Shown here: piece after piece, positions 1 to 12,400 of the stretch
Layout of the letters: each line of letters opens with the position of its first letter
How positions within the stretch are numbered: position 1 is the first letter of the stretch
Made by a program: the position numbers and the translations under genes
The notes under the pieces: generated by a model
Databases searched by the model: none
What the model was told of the DNA's origin: nothing
Seen by the model: only the letters and a program-made list of their open reading frames with translations
Origin: Dimorphilus gyrociliatus
Lineage: Eukaryota; Annelida; Polychaeta; Dinophilidae
Direction of reading: 5' to 3'
NCBI GenBank assembly: GCA_904063045.1
Contig: CAJFCJ010000020.1
Location: 736,916 to 800,915 of the forward strand
DNA: 64,000 nt

Positions 1-3000
1 TTTTAAATAAAAAGTAGAAGTATCAGGAGGATTCTGCCCATATAGGGTGCTTAGTGTAGTGACGCCTTTCCCAACAGCTTGAAATTGCTCGTGCAGTAGC
101 GTTAAACACCAAACGCAAACAGCTACGTTTCCAAGGCATAGACAAACTAAATATGACTGTTGAATGTAGCTTTCAACGAGAAAGGCAATGAGAACTTTTG
201 ATTTTACAAGGATTTTCAATGCATTGTAGCACAAGAAGATAAACGTCGCTGCTGCGAAGAAAGTGCAAACTATGAAACGGACAAATAAAATATGGTTATT
301 TCGCCCTATGCACTTGTTTAAGAAGATCTGTCGATGATTAAAGATAAGGGGGAATAATATAACAGATATAGTTCGACATATTAATTAAAAATCGTTATCT
401 TTACACTTACACAGTGGTGATCCATACGCTCCATACATTGGTTGCATAGTCGGCAATGTTTCGTACCAGCCAGCGGTATTAGCTGTGTCGAAAATGCAAA
501 AGAACCTTTGTATAACTTCTCCAAACTATTTAACGTCAGAAAAATATGAAGGAGATTTATATACCTCGCAGTCAGAGCAAAAACTTTCGGGCTTAATAAG
601 TCCCTTAGCTATGTCTAAACAAGTGTAATCCGAACCATCCTCCTTCTGCGCATTCTGCTTCAGTACCCCTAACGAGAGCGATTTTTAAGGTTTCGAATAA
701 TTAATCTCTTTCAGCCCTACTTTACCTGGATCTTTCCAAAGAAGAAAAACGAATGATAAAGCTATGAAAGGAATGGAAATCACAGATCCAGCAGTTAAAA
801 TCGGATACAGAGGTGAGACTACTGGATATACTTTCCAGAAATAGCCGATAATTGTATGTAGAAGACCTCCACCGAACATACCCAGCCTATGAGGATTTGG
901 CCAACCGCAGACATGATTTATCCTTCAGGGAAAAGGAAGAGTAAATTATATTTCAAAATTCTAACCAAATCCTTTTAAAGCTCTCAATCCAAACCTTGCA
1001 TTTTCTCGAGAATAATGGAAGCCTAGGTATCCCATTGCCATCGTTGTGACAAGTCCTTGGGCATGGAGCGCCTCTCCTATAATCACAGCGAAGAAACATA
1101 CTGTCAACATCAAAGCCAACCCCCACCAATACAGTATAGGCCCCCTTACTTTAGCATCTTTCAGAGGCATCTTCATATGGTGTGCTAACAGATTAATAGT
1201 CTCTGTATAGCTGCAGGTGAAGAATCAATTAGGAGTAATATAAATCCAAGATAACTTTATAGTACCAATACGTAAGCATAATCATTTCTTATACATTCGT
1301 ATGTCATGGTCACAATACTATGATTAGAAGAGAGAAAATTGTACATTTTTTAATTAGGCTTTCATGCAGAGACGAAGCTAAACCGTACACGTGATACATC
1401 TACGTGACACCATTATATTCCAGAAAATAACTAAGAGAGGGAACGGAGAGAAAAAACAGATAGACAGATGCTATTTTAGCTTCCACTACAAATTCTTTAG
1501 TTTTATAAATAGTTATATTTACCTAGAACCCAATTGTAAAGGACTTCGACTGTGTTTATTTTTTTAAACAAAAATTTGAATAATTAACAATTAGTCTTTT
1601 ATAAAATTAAACTTATTCTTACGAGCCGGGAACTTTATCCTTAGCATTTTTTGCCATGTCGATCGGCTTAGATCCTTCATTATTAGTTATGTCTAGTAGA
1701 CGAAGACCTCCTTTCTCAAGGATAAGGAAAGCAGCTGTCGATAGACCAACTTGACAGGCAACCTATACGTTAAGACAAATAGGGAAAGGTTCAAGCATCT
1801 ATAAACTTTCGTTTTCTTAAAATAGCTATGTTTTTAATTCTAATTAATTACATGAAGGGGAGTATTTCCGTATTTGTCAGCTGACGATAGATTACTTCTC
1901 TGCAATAAAAAAAGAGAAAAAACCGCTTCATTGTGATATTCCGTCCACCAATAAAAAATGCTGTATACGTACATTATTCTTTAATAAAAACCGCAAGGCG
2001 GGAATATTCCTGCTCGCAACGATGTAATGAAGCGGAGTTAGTCCTTCGTTGCAAGCAGTTTTTGTACAAATTTGATGCATTTCTACTAGATAGTACATTG
2101 CTAACCTACAGAGAAATAGAATTATGGAGATGATTTATACAACACGATTATGAATATTTTTTTCTAAGAATAATTGTGTGGGCTTACACGCTTCCACCAA
2201 TGGCCGCATGGTGCATGACGTTTCTTCCAGTTTTGTCCTTTGCGTGCAGGTCACAACCGCTTTCGATTAAGGAATGCATGCATTCGATGTTTCCTCGCTT
2301 GGCAGCAAAAAATATAGGCGTATGCCCAAAATCGCTTTCCGCGTTTACGTCGCTTCCGTGTTGTATGAAGAGAGCAACCAAGTCACGATCACCTTTCAGA
2401 CATGCCTTATGCAACGGTGTGAGTCCGCCAGGACCTAAACAAAGGATTAACACAATAAAGTTAGAGGATAGCAAAAAGATAGCTTTTTAATATTCCATTG
2501 TAGAAAGAGGTAGATAGAGGGAAGAAAGACCGAATGAGTAAGTAAATTTTGAATGAAGAAGGAAGACGATCAAGACAGTTGAGAACTAGTCAACCTGTCG
2601 TGCAATAAAATAATTTCTGGCCGCCGTCTTTGAAGTTGTTTATTCTTAAGAGCGTTCGAAGTATACGTGATGCGGGAAGAGGATGTACTAGAGAATCTTC
2701 GCCTCCGGCAGGTCAAGACCTCTGCGAAGGCGTTCCGGAAAGTCGTGTTGAACATAGTGTAGATAATTGGATTGGCCAAGCTGGAGAGATAGCCAAGCCA
2801 AACAATTATGGCGACGCCGGTTGGTGAGAAAGAGCAATTAGTCTGACAAACAACAGAGAGTATGTTAACAACGAAGAAAGGCGTCCAAAGAATAACGAAC
2901 ACAGAAAATATTACTCCCAATACTTTAGACGCTTTCTTTTCATTGGAGGCAGTTCTTTTTGACATTATTTCACTTTTCCTTCGCTTGCCAGCTAAAGCTT

Positions 3001-4133
3001 CTTCATCTGAACCTGAACCTATAACCCTACCATGGACGGTCAGTTGATTCCGGCATAGAATTCTCAGGGTTAGCACGTAAGTAACTAGCATTACAGCAAA
3101 TGGAATGTAGAATGCGAAGACGGATCCATATAGCACGAAATCGCGTGACTTTGGTAAGCAGTAGGTTCCATCATAGACAGACGTCGTTCTCATTAGACCT
3201 AAAACGCAGACAGGACTCGATATCGCAATACTAATTAACCAAACAAAAAGGATCTTTGTGAGAACCCACTTGGCGGTTTTATTCCTACCGTACTTCATTG
3301 GATACTTAAGACTAAGCCACCGGTCCAATGACATAGTACACATATGCCATATGGATGCTGTACACATTAGAACATCGGCTGTTAGCCAGACAATACAAAC
3401 GCCTATACCCAACGTCCATTTACCGTCGTACAAGTCAACGGCAGTTCTAAGAGGCATAACTAAAATTGCGACAAACAGATCGGCAACAGATAAAGAAACC
3501 AAAAAATAATTCGTCATATTTTGAAGACGCTTATCTCTATAAACTGCAACGCAGACAAGAATATTCCCTGTACATGTAGCAATAATGACAGTAGTAACAG
3601 CTAAAAGTTCCCAGTTCCGTTTTGATTGTTGGACGGTAACGTTATTGAAGGGCGTCGAAAGATTCTCCATCGCCAGTGTGAGGCCCGAATGCCGATTAAT
3701 GCGGCGTCACGAGTCTAGACGTCGCTGACTGGCGTAGGAGTGTGAAAAAAAAAGTGCTCTTACCTTTGCTATTCACTATAGATGGATCATTTTGGACCAT
3801 TTCATTTATATTCTGAAAACTCATACAATCCACTGCCGCATGAATATCCAGAACATAGCCAACTTTACCATCTTCGTAATGCTGCAGTTTACCACCTGGT
3901 AGCATGGACATAGGGAGTCCTTGATTACCGTGACCCATATTGTTCATTTGAAACTGAACTAATTTTTTAGCAACTGCCTCCTTCTCTTCTATTGACATGT
4001 TAGCAAGCGTGACAGGATCTAACTTGGGCATGTTTCGCTCTGTTGTTTGACATTTGTTCGAGCATGGTATAACATCATTACCGTCTCCAACTCCGGTGCT
4101 CTTTAATGTAGGCTGATCCAGATTCTCCTTCAT
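1..4133 (-). CDS. Ankyrin-repeat DHHC palmitoyltransferase (ZDHHC17/HIP14-ZDHHC13 type), 3' end off window
   Basis: Protein S-acyltransferase that attaches palmitate to cysteines, expected in Golgi or vesicle membranes. Coding starts at 4133 (exon 3764-4133, disordered N-terminus). After a 1.3 kb intron, exon 2434 downward gives ankyrin repeats (GLTPLHKAC, GHTPIFFAA, GRNVMHHAA); further repeats lie around 1970-2070, 1864-1910 and 1625-1760. Membrane segments follow at about 961-1215 and 732-935. The junction at 673-731 restores a DPG motif, as in HIP14. The cysteine-rich domain is split: FCSDC at about 568-600, then exon 411-482 carrying KHCRLCNQC and the catalytic DHHC, ending exactly at a GTAAGT donor. 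Next comes NKCIGRNNH at about 300-330 and two more membrane segments running to position 1. Domain order matches ZDHHC17/13; I cannot separate these two. One ankyrin exon junction (about 2075-2190) was not resolved. Confidence 0.88.
2570..3670 (-). CDS. Serotonin 5-HT2-like GPCR, single exon, nested in the palmitoyltransferase intron
   Basis: Class A receptor of 366 residues in one uninterrupted exon. N-terminal sequons (N3, N10) are followed by seven hydrophobic segments. Visible family marks: N-x-x-V in TM1, SVADL in TM2, C92 before TM3, amine-contacting D99 (Ballesteros position 3.32) in ADVLMCTASIW, DRW in place of DRY at 116-118, WTPFF in TM6 (most amine receptors have WCPFF) and NPIIY in TM7. 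The KYPMKYGRNKT loop and the WTPFFVVNIL-C-x3-C stretch resemble invertebrate 5-HT2 receptors. The TM3 Asp indicates a biogenic amine ligand; serotonin is inferred from similarity and was not tested. It lies wholly within the intron 2435-3763 of the host gene, on the same strand, starting only 93 nt below the host exon 1 donor. No acceptor precedes its ATG, so it seems to have its own transcript or promoter. Confidence 0.86.
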   Translation of the reverse strand: MENLSTPFNNVTVQQSKRNWELLAVTTVIIATCTGNILVCVAVYRDKRLQNMTNYFLVSLSVADLFVAILVMPLRTAVDLYDGKWTLGIGVCIVWLTADVLMCTASIWHMCTMSLDRWLSLKYPMKYGRNKTAKWVLTKILFVWLISIAISSPVCVLGLMRTTSVYDGTYCLPKSRDFVLYGSVFAFYIPFAVMLVTYVLTLRILCRNQLTVHGRVIGSGSDEEALAGKRRKSEIMSKRTASNEKKASKVLGVIFSVFVILWTPFFVVNILSVVCQTNCSFSPTGVAIIVWLGYLSSLANPIIYTMFNTTFRNAFAEVLTCRRRRFSSTSSSRITYTSNALKNKQLQRRRPEIILLHDRLTSSQLS

Positions 4134-6262
4134 TTTTTTTGTTTGCGTAGCGCTTAGATCTTTTATTCAAACCAATACTTTGATTGTAACGACGGCGAAT
4201 TTAATCAAAAAGCAATAATTTACTGACGGTATTCCTATTACAAATGACGTCAAAACGGATTCCCCTTGGAGACGCAAGTTAAACTGTAGAGTATTAATAA
4301 TTAGTTTTTTTCTATACCCCCTATCAGTGTCGGCCTATGGCAGCAATTTCCGATTAACTCGTCTGGAATTCTCAATTTGACAAACTTTAAATGCGTATAT
4401 GTAAAATTTCTCAGCCTATGCTTAAGCTTTTATTACTTTCATGAAGTAACAAACAAATAAAGGCATATCAATACATATAGCTCTCTCAACTCTGCTTCTT
4501 TTTTTTACTATATTAAACACTTATATAAACAATCTTTTTACTATAAACAATATAACTATATAGATAGATAGATATATAGATAGATATAAGATATCTGGTA
4601 TATATTAAATATAAATACATTGAAAAGAGTGCCACGCTAAGAGATAATGAAGAAAGCGACTATTCTGCTTTTGCCGGACGACCGGATATTGAACACGCTT
4701 GTTCCAAAGTAACGAGGTTTTTTACAACTTAGAAAAAAAACTACCTCATAGATTGGTTAATGCATTAAACGGAAAACGCTTAGTAACAACATATTGATGG
4801 AAACGTTATCTACTGCTTAATTAGATAGTGATTGATACAAGAGAAATTAATATACACTTGCCGTAAGTGTTTGGCAATAGGAGGAGGGGCGTCGATTCCT
4901 ATTTATGGGCTCATGTCAAAAGGTTAAATCTTGAAGAAACTGGGTGCTGCCATCTTTCGTTTATGATTGAAAACGCATTTTTTTCGGTTCACTTAAAGTT
5001 AATAAATAAGCGTTGAAAAGAAACTAAACGAACGGAAGTGGGCTGATTTATTGGTTGTTCAGTTAACCGTTTGAAGAATTTATGTATTGTTTTCTAAGCG
5101 GTGTGTGTGTCTCAGACGAAAGGAAAAGGCGTATCAAATTTTATTAGAGGGGAACAAGTAAAAGGGGAAGAGGGGTGTCGGTTTGAACCGGTTTGAAAGC
5201 TGATGGAAAGTCACAAATCTTGTTTTAGGAAAATATCGCGTTAAATAGTAAACAGAGATGTGCATTAATAGCCTAAGGCCACTTGCTAATACATTTTCGG
5301 GTCAGTAGAAAATAGGTCAAAGCGTACTTTTCTTGCATAAAATCTTACATGTTTCGATTTTAATGAGTGTATAAAGCTACACGGAAACATATAACCGATT
5401 TTATCCGCAAAGTACAACTGCCAATACAACATTCTGTTTACAGAACGCGTTCTATCGTATACCACTTGGAAAGTTTTCTAGAAAGAGCGTCCAGGTGACG
5501 CCGTACGTGGCGCCACCGCTATTTTTTTCCCGCGCAAAACTTCATACGACTCACAAAAAACGCGGTAAAAACCTATGAATAATATTTTTTTTAAGTCTGG
5601 AATATTTCGAAATAAGGCGTCATCAACTTACTACCACCGTTGTGTATATCAGTCAAGTTAAAGCTTGTTTCGATCAAACTATATACGATATCCTTTGTAC
5701 TATTTTTTAAAACTATTGTATATTTGCCGCGTTCGAACAAGTCTTGTTCAACAACACTTAAGACTGTATTTCAAAAATATAATATTAGCCAGAAAACTTT
5801 AGTTATAAATACATAAATACATAGATTCGTCTCATTCATCATTCGCATTCATTCTTCGAGACGTATACCATATAAAATATTCAAGTTTCCCAGATATGCA
5901 TAGTTCATAAAAGCTAAAATCCTCTACATTCTTGATAATACATTTATATACAATTACGGCAAACGTAATATGACTTGTCGCAAGAATTCATCAAATAATT
6001 AAACACGCAGGAACAATTGCAGAGAGCACACAAAGTTAAGACATAATGCATCAGTCATATTACGAATTAAAAACCAAAGTATGTAGTATATTACATGCGA
6101 ACACAAATTTCACTATACTTTCAGACTAGTAGTTTACAAGTAAATTAATTAATATTACGCGCTTTTACATCTATAACATCTCCATTATAAAAGGCATTCC
6201 AAGTAAAAAATGATTTGAAAAAAAAACAAAATAAAAATCTCCTGATGGTCGACTAATTCGGC
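4134..6262. other. Intergenic: palmitoyltransferase promoter side and nanos 3' flank
   Basis: No supported coding sequence in 2.1 kb. The part next to 4133 should hold the palmitoyltransferase promoter; the part next to 6262 should be nanos 3' UTR (minus strand). A TGTATATA, matching the Pumilio consensus, occurs on the minus strand at 5945-5952, about 310 nt past the nanos stop. A GATA-type microsatellite stretch sits near 4558-4590. Confidence 0.6.
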
Positions 6263-7210
6263 TCAAAAAATCTGAGGGAAAAGGGCAGCTTGTTGGGCAG
6301 CCTGTAGAGCGACAAGACGTCTTTGTGCCGCAAGAGCAGCAGCTGCGGCTTGAGGACCTTGATTGAACGGGCAGTGGCTGATTGTATGGGCCCGCTCTCC
6401 GGTTTGTAGACATAGCGGACATCTGTAGTGGAATAAAATGGGACAGGTAATCCTTCCTTCATCGTCCTTCAAGACGTGATTTGTATAGACCCATTCCTCT
6501 TCACCGTTATTCTTGCAAAATCGGCAGTAATTGATCTTGCTGCGTCTTTTCGATATCGGTGTCAGGCCAGCAGCAACTCTTTGCCTTTCTCTATCATATA
6601 GGAAAGCTTTAAACGCCAATTGCGCCATTTCAGGGGTTGGCTCGATACCAGGTGGCAAAAGATTCGTCAATCTGCTCTTCGCCGAATTTTTGGCGCCAAT
6701 TCTTCTATCGAATGGGTCCAATTCCCTTTCGATACCGTTCGACATGAAATCTTGTTGGGCAGCCAAAGCATATGGTTGATTCAGAACAGGTTGTTCAGGA
6801 AATAAAGCCTTTGTCGATTGTACTCTTCTAGCCATTTCTTGCATATCGTTCACCTGGTTCGCTCCATGTAAGCCCATTTGAAAATCAACGCCATTCGACC
6901 AAGTCTCTTTTGGCGGATTAATAAGCGGGAGCGACAGACCACTGTCATTACTATTAGGACGAGGAGATTCTGTTTCGCTGGAACTCGAAGTATTACCAGA
7001 CGAGCCGGCTTCGGAAAGAGTCACTGAAAAAGCAATTGATATCAATATAAATAAACGCAACGTCCGCGCGAAAAAAGGAACTATTAGCACGTGCTCTGAG
7101 TAATATGCAGAATATACGATAAATATATTCATATTACTAATGTACCTGTATTATAATATACATTTAGTCATATTATACTTACAGCTTTGCAGTATATTCG
7201 TTAAATCCAT
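6263..7210 (-). CDS. nanos: Nanos-type zinc finger RNA-binding protein
   Basis: Translational repressor that works with Pumilio on mRNA 3' UTRs, classically in germline and stem cells. Two exons: 7183-7210 (28 nt, ATG at 7210) and 6263-7023. Joining them keeps frame and gives 262 residues. The zinc-finger domain is complete with two CCHC knuckles: C176, C179, H192, C203 and C211, C214, H222, C227, with the usual NYCRFCKNNGE start and GERAHTISHCP end. The region before it is Ser/Asn/Pro-rich. After the finger comes an Ala/Gln-rich tail of about 35 residues ending in PQIF. A short N-terminal NOT1-interacting motif, as in vertebrate nanos, was not identified. The identification rests on the finger and is very secure; which nanos paralogue cannot be told. 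Confidence 0.95.
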
Positions 7211-9433
7211 GTTAAAAGCACGAAATTTCAGCAGAGAATTGAAGACTGGCGTACGCTAACGGACATAGTACGATTTTGGCGCTACGGAGCTAGAAATCCC
7301 GCTTTTTTTCGAACTATACGATCGCTGATTGGCTGGCGTGCTTGTTGGGCGACAAAGGGAATTTATTTTTTTAGACTGGTGTCATTCCACTCTGAATAGT
7401 GAAAGTTCACGTTAGGGTTGGGAACTGGTTCCCATCGCGTCTCAACAAAGAAAGCGTCAACAAAGAAGCACCTGCCGGGATGGAAGGCGCGAAAAAGAAT
7501 CAAAATAAGATTTTTGGCGGGAAACAGTTATATAATCAGGTTATCGAAACTGCTGCTTGATAGGGGATGAGTAATAAACTAATAATCCAGAGCATAAATC
7601 TCAAATGAATTTAATAATTATAGGGTGAATCAGCAACAAGCACTTTCTAATTTTCGACAAGGGAAAGTGTTCAATCGTATGACGTCATTGTAATGACTAA
7701 ATGTGTCAGTAATTAGTCGACTCTATTAAATGATCGTAAAGCAATTGGTGAGCACTGCAAAGCCGATTAAAGTACTCAAAATTCAGATTTGTTTTTTAGC
7801 ACGCTGGTCGAAGATAAACGACGAGTGTTTGATTGTTCAAAATGCTTGCGCGTCCATCGACGGGTAATTTATAACATCGAAAACAGACGATGAGTTGTTT
7901 TCCCGCTTTAAATTTCATTAAAAATAGAACGACAGATGCTATACGGGCGGCTATAATTTTCGGTAATTCGCTCTGAAGTCTATGGCACTGACTCAAAAAA
8001 GCAGTTTAATTTTATTCTACTATAAAATCTTTAGGATATGAAAATTGTAAACTAGTTATCGAATTTCACTAGGCCTGTGAATGAAACATAGGAAGTAACA
8101 AAGATAATGTCAGATACGATAACAAGAGAGCAAAATTTCTGATAAAAAAAATATAGCTATAAGTGGTCTACTTGGGTTAATAATAACCATACTACAAATT
8201 TACTTTCTCTGATTCAGTTCAGACGGACTTGTCTATACTACTCAAGTCTATAGCAGAAGGCGCACGGGTCATATTTACCTCTACACTTAGACAGATGGCG
8301 CTATATGCGACAGCGATAATGAAGAAATCGGCGTTCGTGGCTTCAAAAGAAGTAGTCAACTTCAATTGACAATTCGGTGTATTGTTGAAATAACAACTAT
8401 TCGTAAAATGCTTTATTATTCTAGATCGTTGATCTCATTTACTATAAAATTTATCGTTTCTTGATAATAAAAAAAAAAAAAAGCTAATGCCATAAAATTA
8501 TCTTTTCTCATAAAACATAGCAATGAAAAGTATTGGTTTTTCAACTATCTATCGTAGTAATTGACCAATGACACTTAACGCACAGTGTATATAAATATAA
8601 CTCGGACTTAAACAAATTCTACATGCTCATGAGGGCGTATCGTAAGGGTAGAAGGAAATCAAAACTAATAGACATGGTGGTATATTCCTACATTTTTTTT
8701 ATACCTTCTAACAATATCACCTACATAACCTATCATTAAAATTATTTCCCGCCTTTTTTCTCTTTTATAAATACCTATCCCCTTCTCCACTCCCTCTTTA
8801 AGAAAGAATAGAATTATTTTATTTTTAAACAAAATTAACAAAAATCATTCCTATTCTCCCTCCCCTTCCTCTTCTCGGTAATAATAACGAAAAGTTGTAG
8901 CCTTTGTTTGTTTTCGAAGGCAAACGTAAATATACTATATAATATGAAAAGGATACTTTGTTTCTAAACCGTATCCAGTTACTTTGTATAAAATTTAATT
9001 TGTAGCAAACTTTTAGATAAGAAAACTTTTTGAAGTATTTCCTTATCTTATTTTTTTATTTGTTTTTTTCTTTTACTATAAACATATAAAAACACTAATA
9101 AAGTTGTCATATTCATTGTAAAAAAAGGAATGAAAGAAAGAAAATTATTAATAACTCTTCTATTATTCCTTTAATAAATATTTTAAAATAATTGCAATAG
9201 TTAATTTGTGTTTCATTTCATTGTTGAAATAATATATTGAACTGTTATTATTAATAGGTATGTTATTTAGCATTAAAACGCAAAGAGGTCTATTGAGAGA
9301 TAGAAAGAGAGAGAGAGAAGAAGAAGAAATCGATTATAGCCTATAAATAAACAATAAAAGGAATAGTCTAAAAAAAAAGTAAAAGAGGATAAAAATAAAA
9401 GCGAATGGATAAAAATAATCTTAAAAAAAAACG
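7211..9433. other. Intergenic between nanos 5' side and separase 3' end
   Basis: About 2.2 kb with no supported gene. The 250 nt just above the nanos start are comparatively GC-rich (for example around 7260-7520) and are the likely nanos promoter. Low-complexity A/T runs and a GA-rich patch at about 9300-9330 lie nearer the separase stop. Short open frames here (for example 7796-7996) show no domain or codon pattern I trust. Confidence 0.55.
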
Positions 9434-12400
9434 TTATGCTCTCTGTAAAGGTAGTCCGTATATTACCGGTGAAGCTCCTGTCAAATATTTTAGATTGCAA
9501 TTCTCTCTCGCTTCATTACATATAAAGGGCACAAACTCTCCTCTTTCAGCTAAACTGATAGACCTTATCTGTTCTTTCGTAAACAAATCGATATCCTTAT
9601 CCGTTACTTTCCACATATTGCCCATAATGCTCGAACTGGAATTAGAACAAATAAACAGTATGCATAAGGAAAATTTGATATTTACCAGCCACTGCTAAGA
9701 TAGTTCAAGACAGTTCGACCGCTGGCGTCGAACTCTCCTTCAGTGGTTAATTGAACGCTGCTGCAGCCCATTAAAATAGCCATTGATTTCGTTTTCAGGC
9801 GATATAGTTCCTCTTTAGAGAAACATTGACTGCCGGATCCATGTCCGGCATACAGAAAGATATCTTTGCATTCTAATTCCCTCTTTAATTCTTCCCAAAT
9901 TGGTAATTTACCACTTGCGCCATTCCAACCCAAACTTTTTAAAAAGGGTACTAAATTTTCTTGAGATTCTGTTAGAGTATCGTCTGGATCAACGATATAA
10001 TATGCATTATCGAATTGTACAGGTTCCTTATTCATCAAGTTGTAATGCTGAAGTACGCAGTTAATTGATGGCATTCGATAAACTTTGATTGAATCTCTAC
10101 AAAAAGGCATATTTTCGAAAGGAATATGCTGTAGTTGCTGCAGTTGTTTTCAATGATTAATTATTAGTTTGTTTATTATTATCATTTGCAGACATTACCC
10201 TATCTACTATCAAAATTAAAGGTTTATCAGACGAAACAGAAATATCCATTTCCAGAAGGGAATCTACAAATTTCCCATTATCTACGCATAAATCGTTGTA
10301 CTCGCAGTAAACATCAATTAACCAACTTAATTTGGTTCTCGTCAAATAACTAGAGCCGTTCATTAAAACCTAATAAGAATCAATAGTTAAATTAAAATTG
10401 AAAACATTTAATATGCACATGTTAGAATGAGATTAATTAATTAATTATTAACCATTATGAAAGGAACATGGTTTATCAGATGAAACTCTGTCGCTAGTTT
10501 TCGTGCATTTTCTTCCAATTGTTTATTACTGATTTCATTCAAAGGGAAAGGCTTTATGAATATTTTCACCGAACCAAATAAGAACTCCTCTAAACTTTCT
10601 AAAATAATCTGGGGGAGAGGTTGAGAGGAGGGGAAAGGAAAACAAAGAATTGAGTTTTATATAACATTTGTAAGTAACACTTTCGATTCTCTTTAAAAAC
10701 CTTTACTTCTTCGTCCAACTTCCGCCGAGTCTTCCAAAAAGAATCCTTATCAGTTAAAGTAGTAGAATAATCTATTTCTTTTATAAGGTATTTAAATCTC
10801 TCCAGTTTCTTTTGACACTATTCAATAAATTATTAAATAAATGAATGGATAGATCTGTGTAATTGTTCATAATTACCTCTTTCTGTTCGAATCCGCCTAT
10901 TGGTATGATAATTGGTCGACAACCATTGTGATAACGAGTTAAAAATAATCTCTTACTTGATTTAGTAGATGCTTGAGCGACGCTTAATTGACAAATACAG
11001 TAATCTGTAAACAATTTAGTTGGTTTCTTTGTTTACAAAGATTGATAAGAGAGGAGCGGGAGGAGAGAGAGAAAGAGAGAGAGAGAACTAACCTTTGGGA
11101 AGGTTTTGAATAAGGTCTTTGTGATCTTCAAGAGTCTTTCCGAATTTTGTAAACCTTAGGCTATTTAGATAATCTTCCGTTTGGAATCTGAAAGTTAAGC
11201 AGCTGTCAGTATCGCATTCCCCTCCACTTCCATTCGAATATGAAAGAATAACTTTACAATAACTAGTCGATTAATTCTTTAGTTAAATGTTTTTTAATCA
11301 CTTTCATCACTATACCACTATTATTCGTTGTACTTAAAACATTACATAACTGGATTATTTTTTCAATAATCCGATAGAAAAAAAAATAGATAAGCCAAGT
11401 ATGTTGAATAATAATAATAATCTCTTTCTTATTGGTAGGTAAAGTAATACTAACTTGAATTTCTTTGCCATTACGGAAGATAAGAAATGTCTATAAGAAA
11501 TACTATGGATCTCTGATAAAAAGAAGCTTTTTTCAAGATCATTTTCAGATAATAGGGCTAGCGCACTACAAACATATCGATACAGCACAATATTAGGTTC
11601 AATTTTAATTAAATTGAATAATTTAGTAAGAATATTCTTTGCCTTCTCCTGTTCTGAATATAGGATAGCTGAAAAAGCGAACGAAAAGTCAAAGAAAGTT
11701 ATCTTAATAGTTGGAAATGGCCTGAGGGCTACAGCCAGAAATTTTCTTATTTTGTACCGTTTTTAGAAGAATCTGTAACCGATATGGTAGTTTCAGGTGA
11801 CGTTTCCAGAACATCGTCTGTCAAATCTGATTCACTCCGGGCTTTTTCAGGGTCCTTATCGTGTTTCATTGGCTGACTCTTGTCCTATAAAAATAATTTA
11901 CATTAACACTTGCTTATTTTTATTTCTTTGATTTTGCTTAAGTAGTTTCGTTTTTTTTAATAAACAACCTCTTTAAAGTTTTGTAGACGGCGTCTCTTTC
12001 TTTCACTCTGTTTTTTCTTGTATCCCAAAATAGGACTAGGAAGAAAATCGTCATTATCTAAATCGACGTTAAAAGTCATTTCCTCCTTTATTTCTCTTTT
12101 CATATTACACGTAACCTTTTCGATTCTATCTAGATTTGTTGTTTTCGGTGTTCTAGGTCGTTTTGGTTGTGCATTGGTTCTCAATCTGTTAAGCGTTGGT
12201 GATAAAAGTCGTTTGAAGTTTTCTTCTTTTATTATATTTCTCTCCAGTGTCTCTATTCTCAGGGGTTTTAATTCCGGGAACACTGCAATTGCCTTATAAT
12301 ATAACGCTTCCCCTTCGTATTCATTACATAGCAGAAAGGTATATTTTTGAAGTTTGACTAGCTTCTCTGTTCTACGTATATAACTTTTAAAGCGTTTTGC

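Noticed and set aside
2176-2490. Plus-strand ORF of 104 codons
   Set aside because: It is the antisense shadow of the ankyrin exon of the palmitoyltransferase.
2630-3509. Plus-strand ORFs opposite the receptor gene
   Set aside because: Shadows of the 5-HT2-like receptor reading frame; no domain and poor codon pattern.
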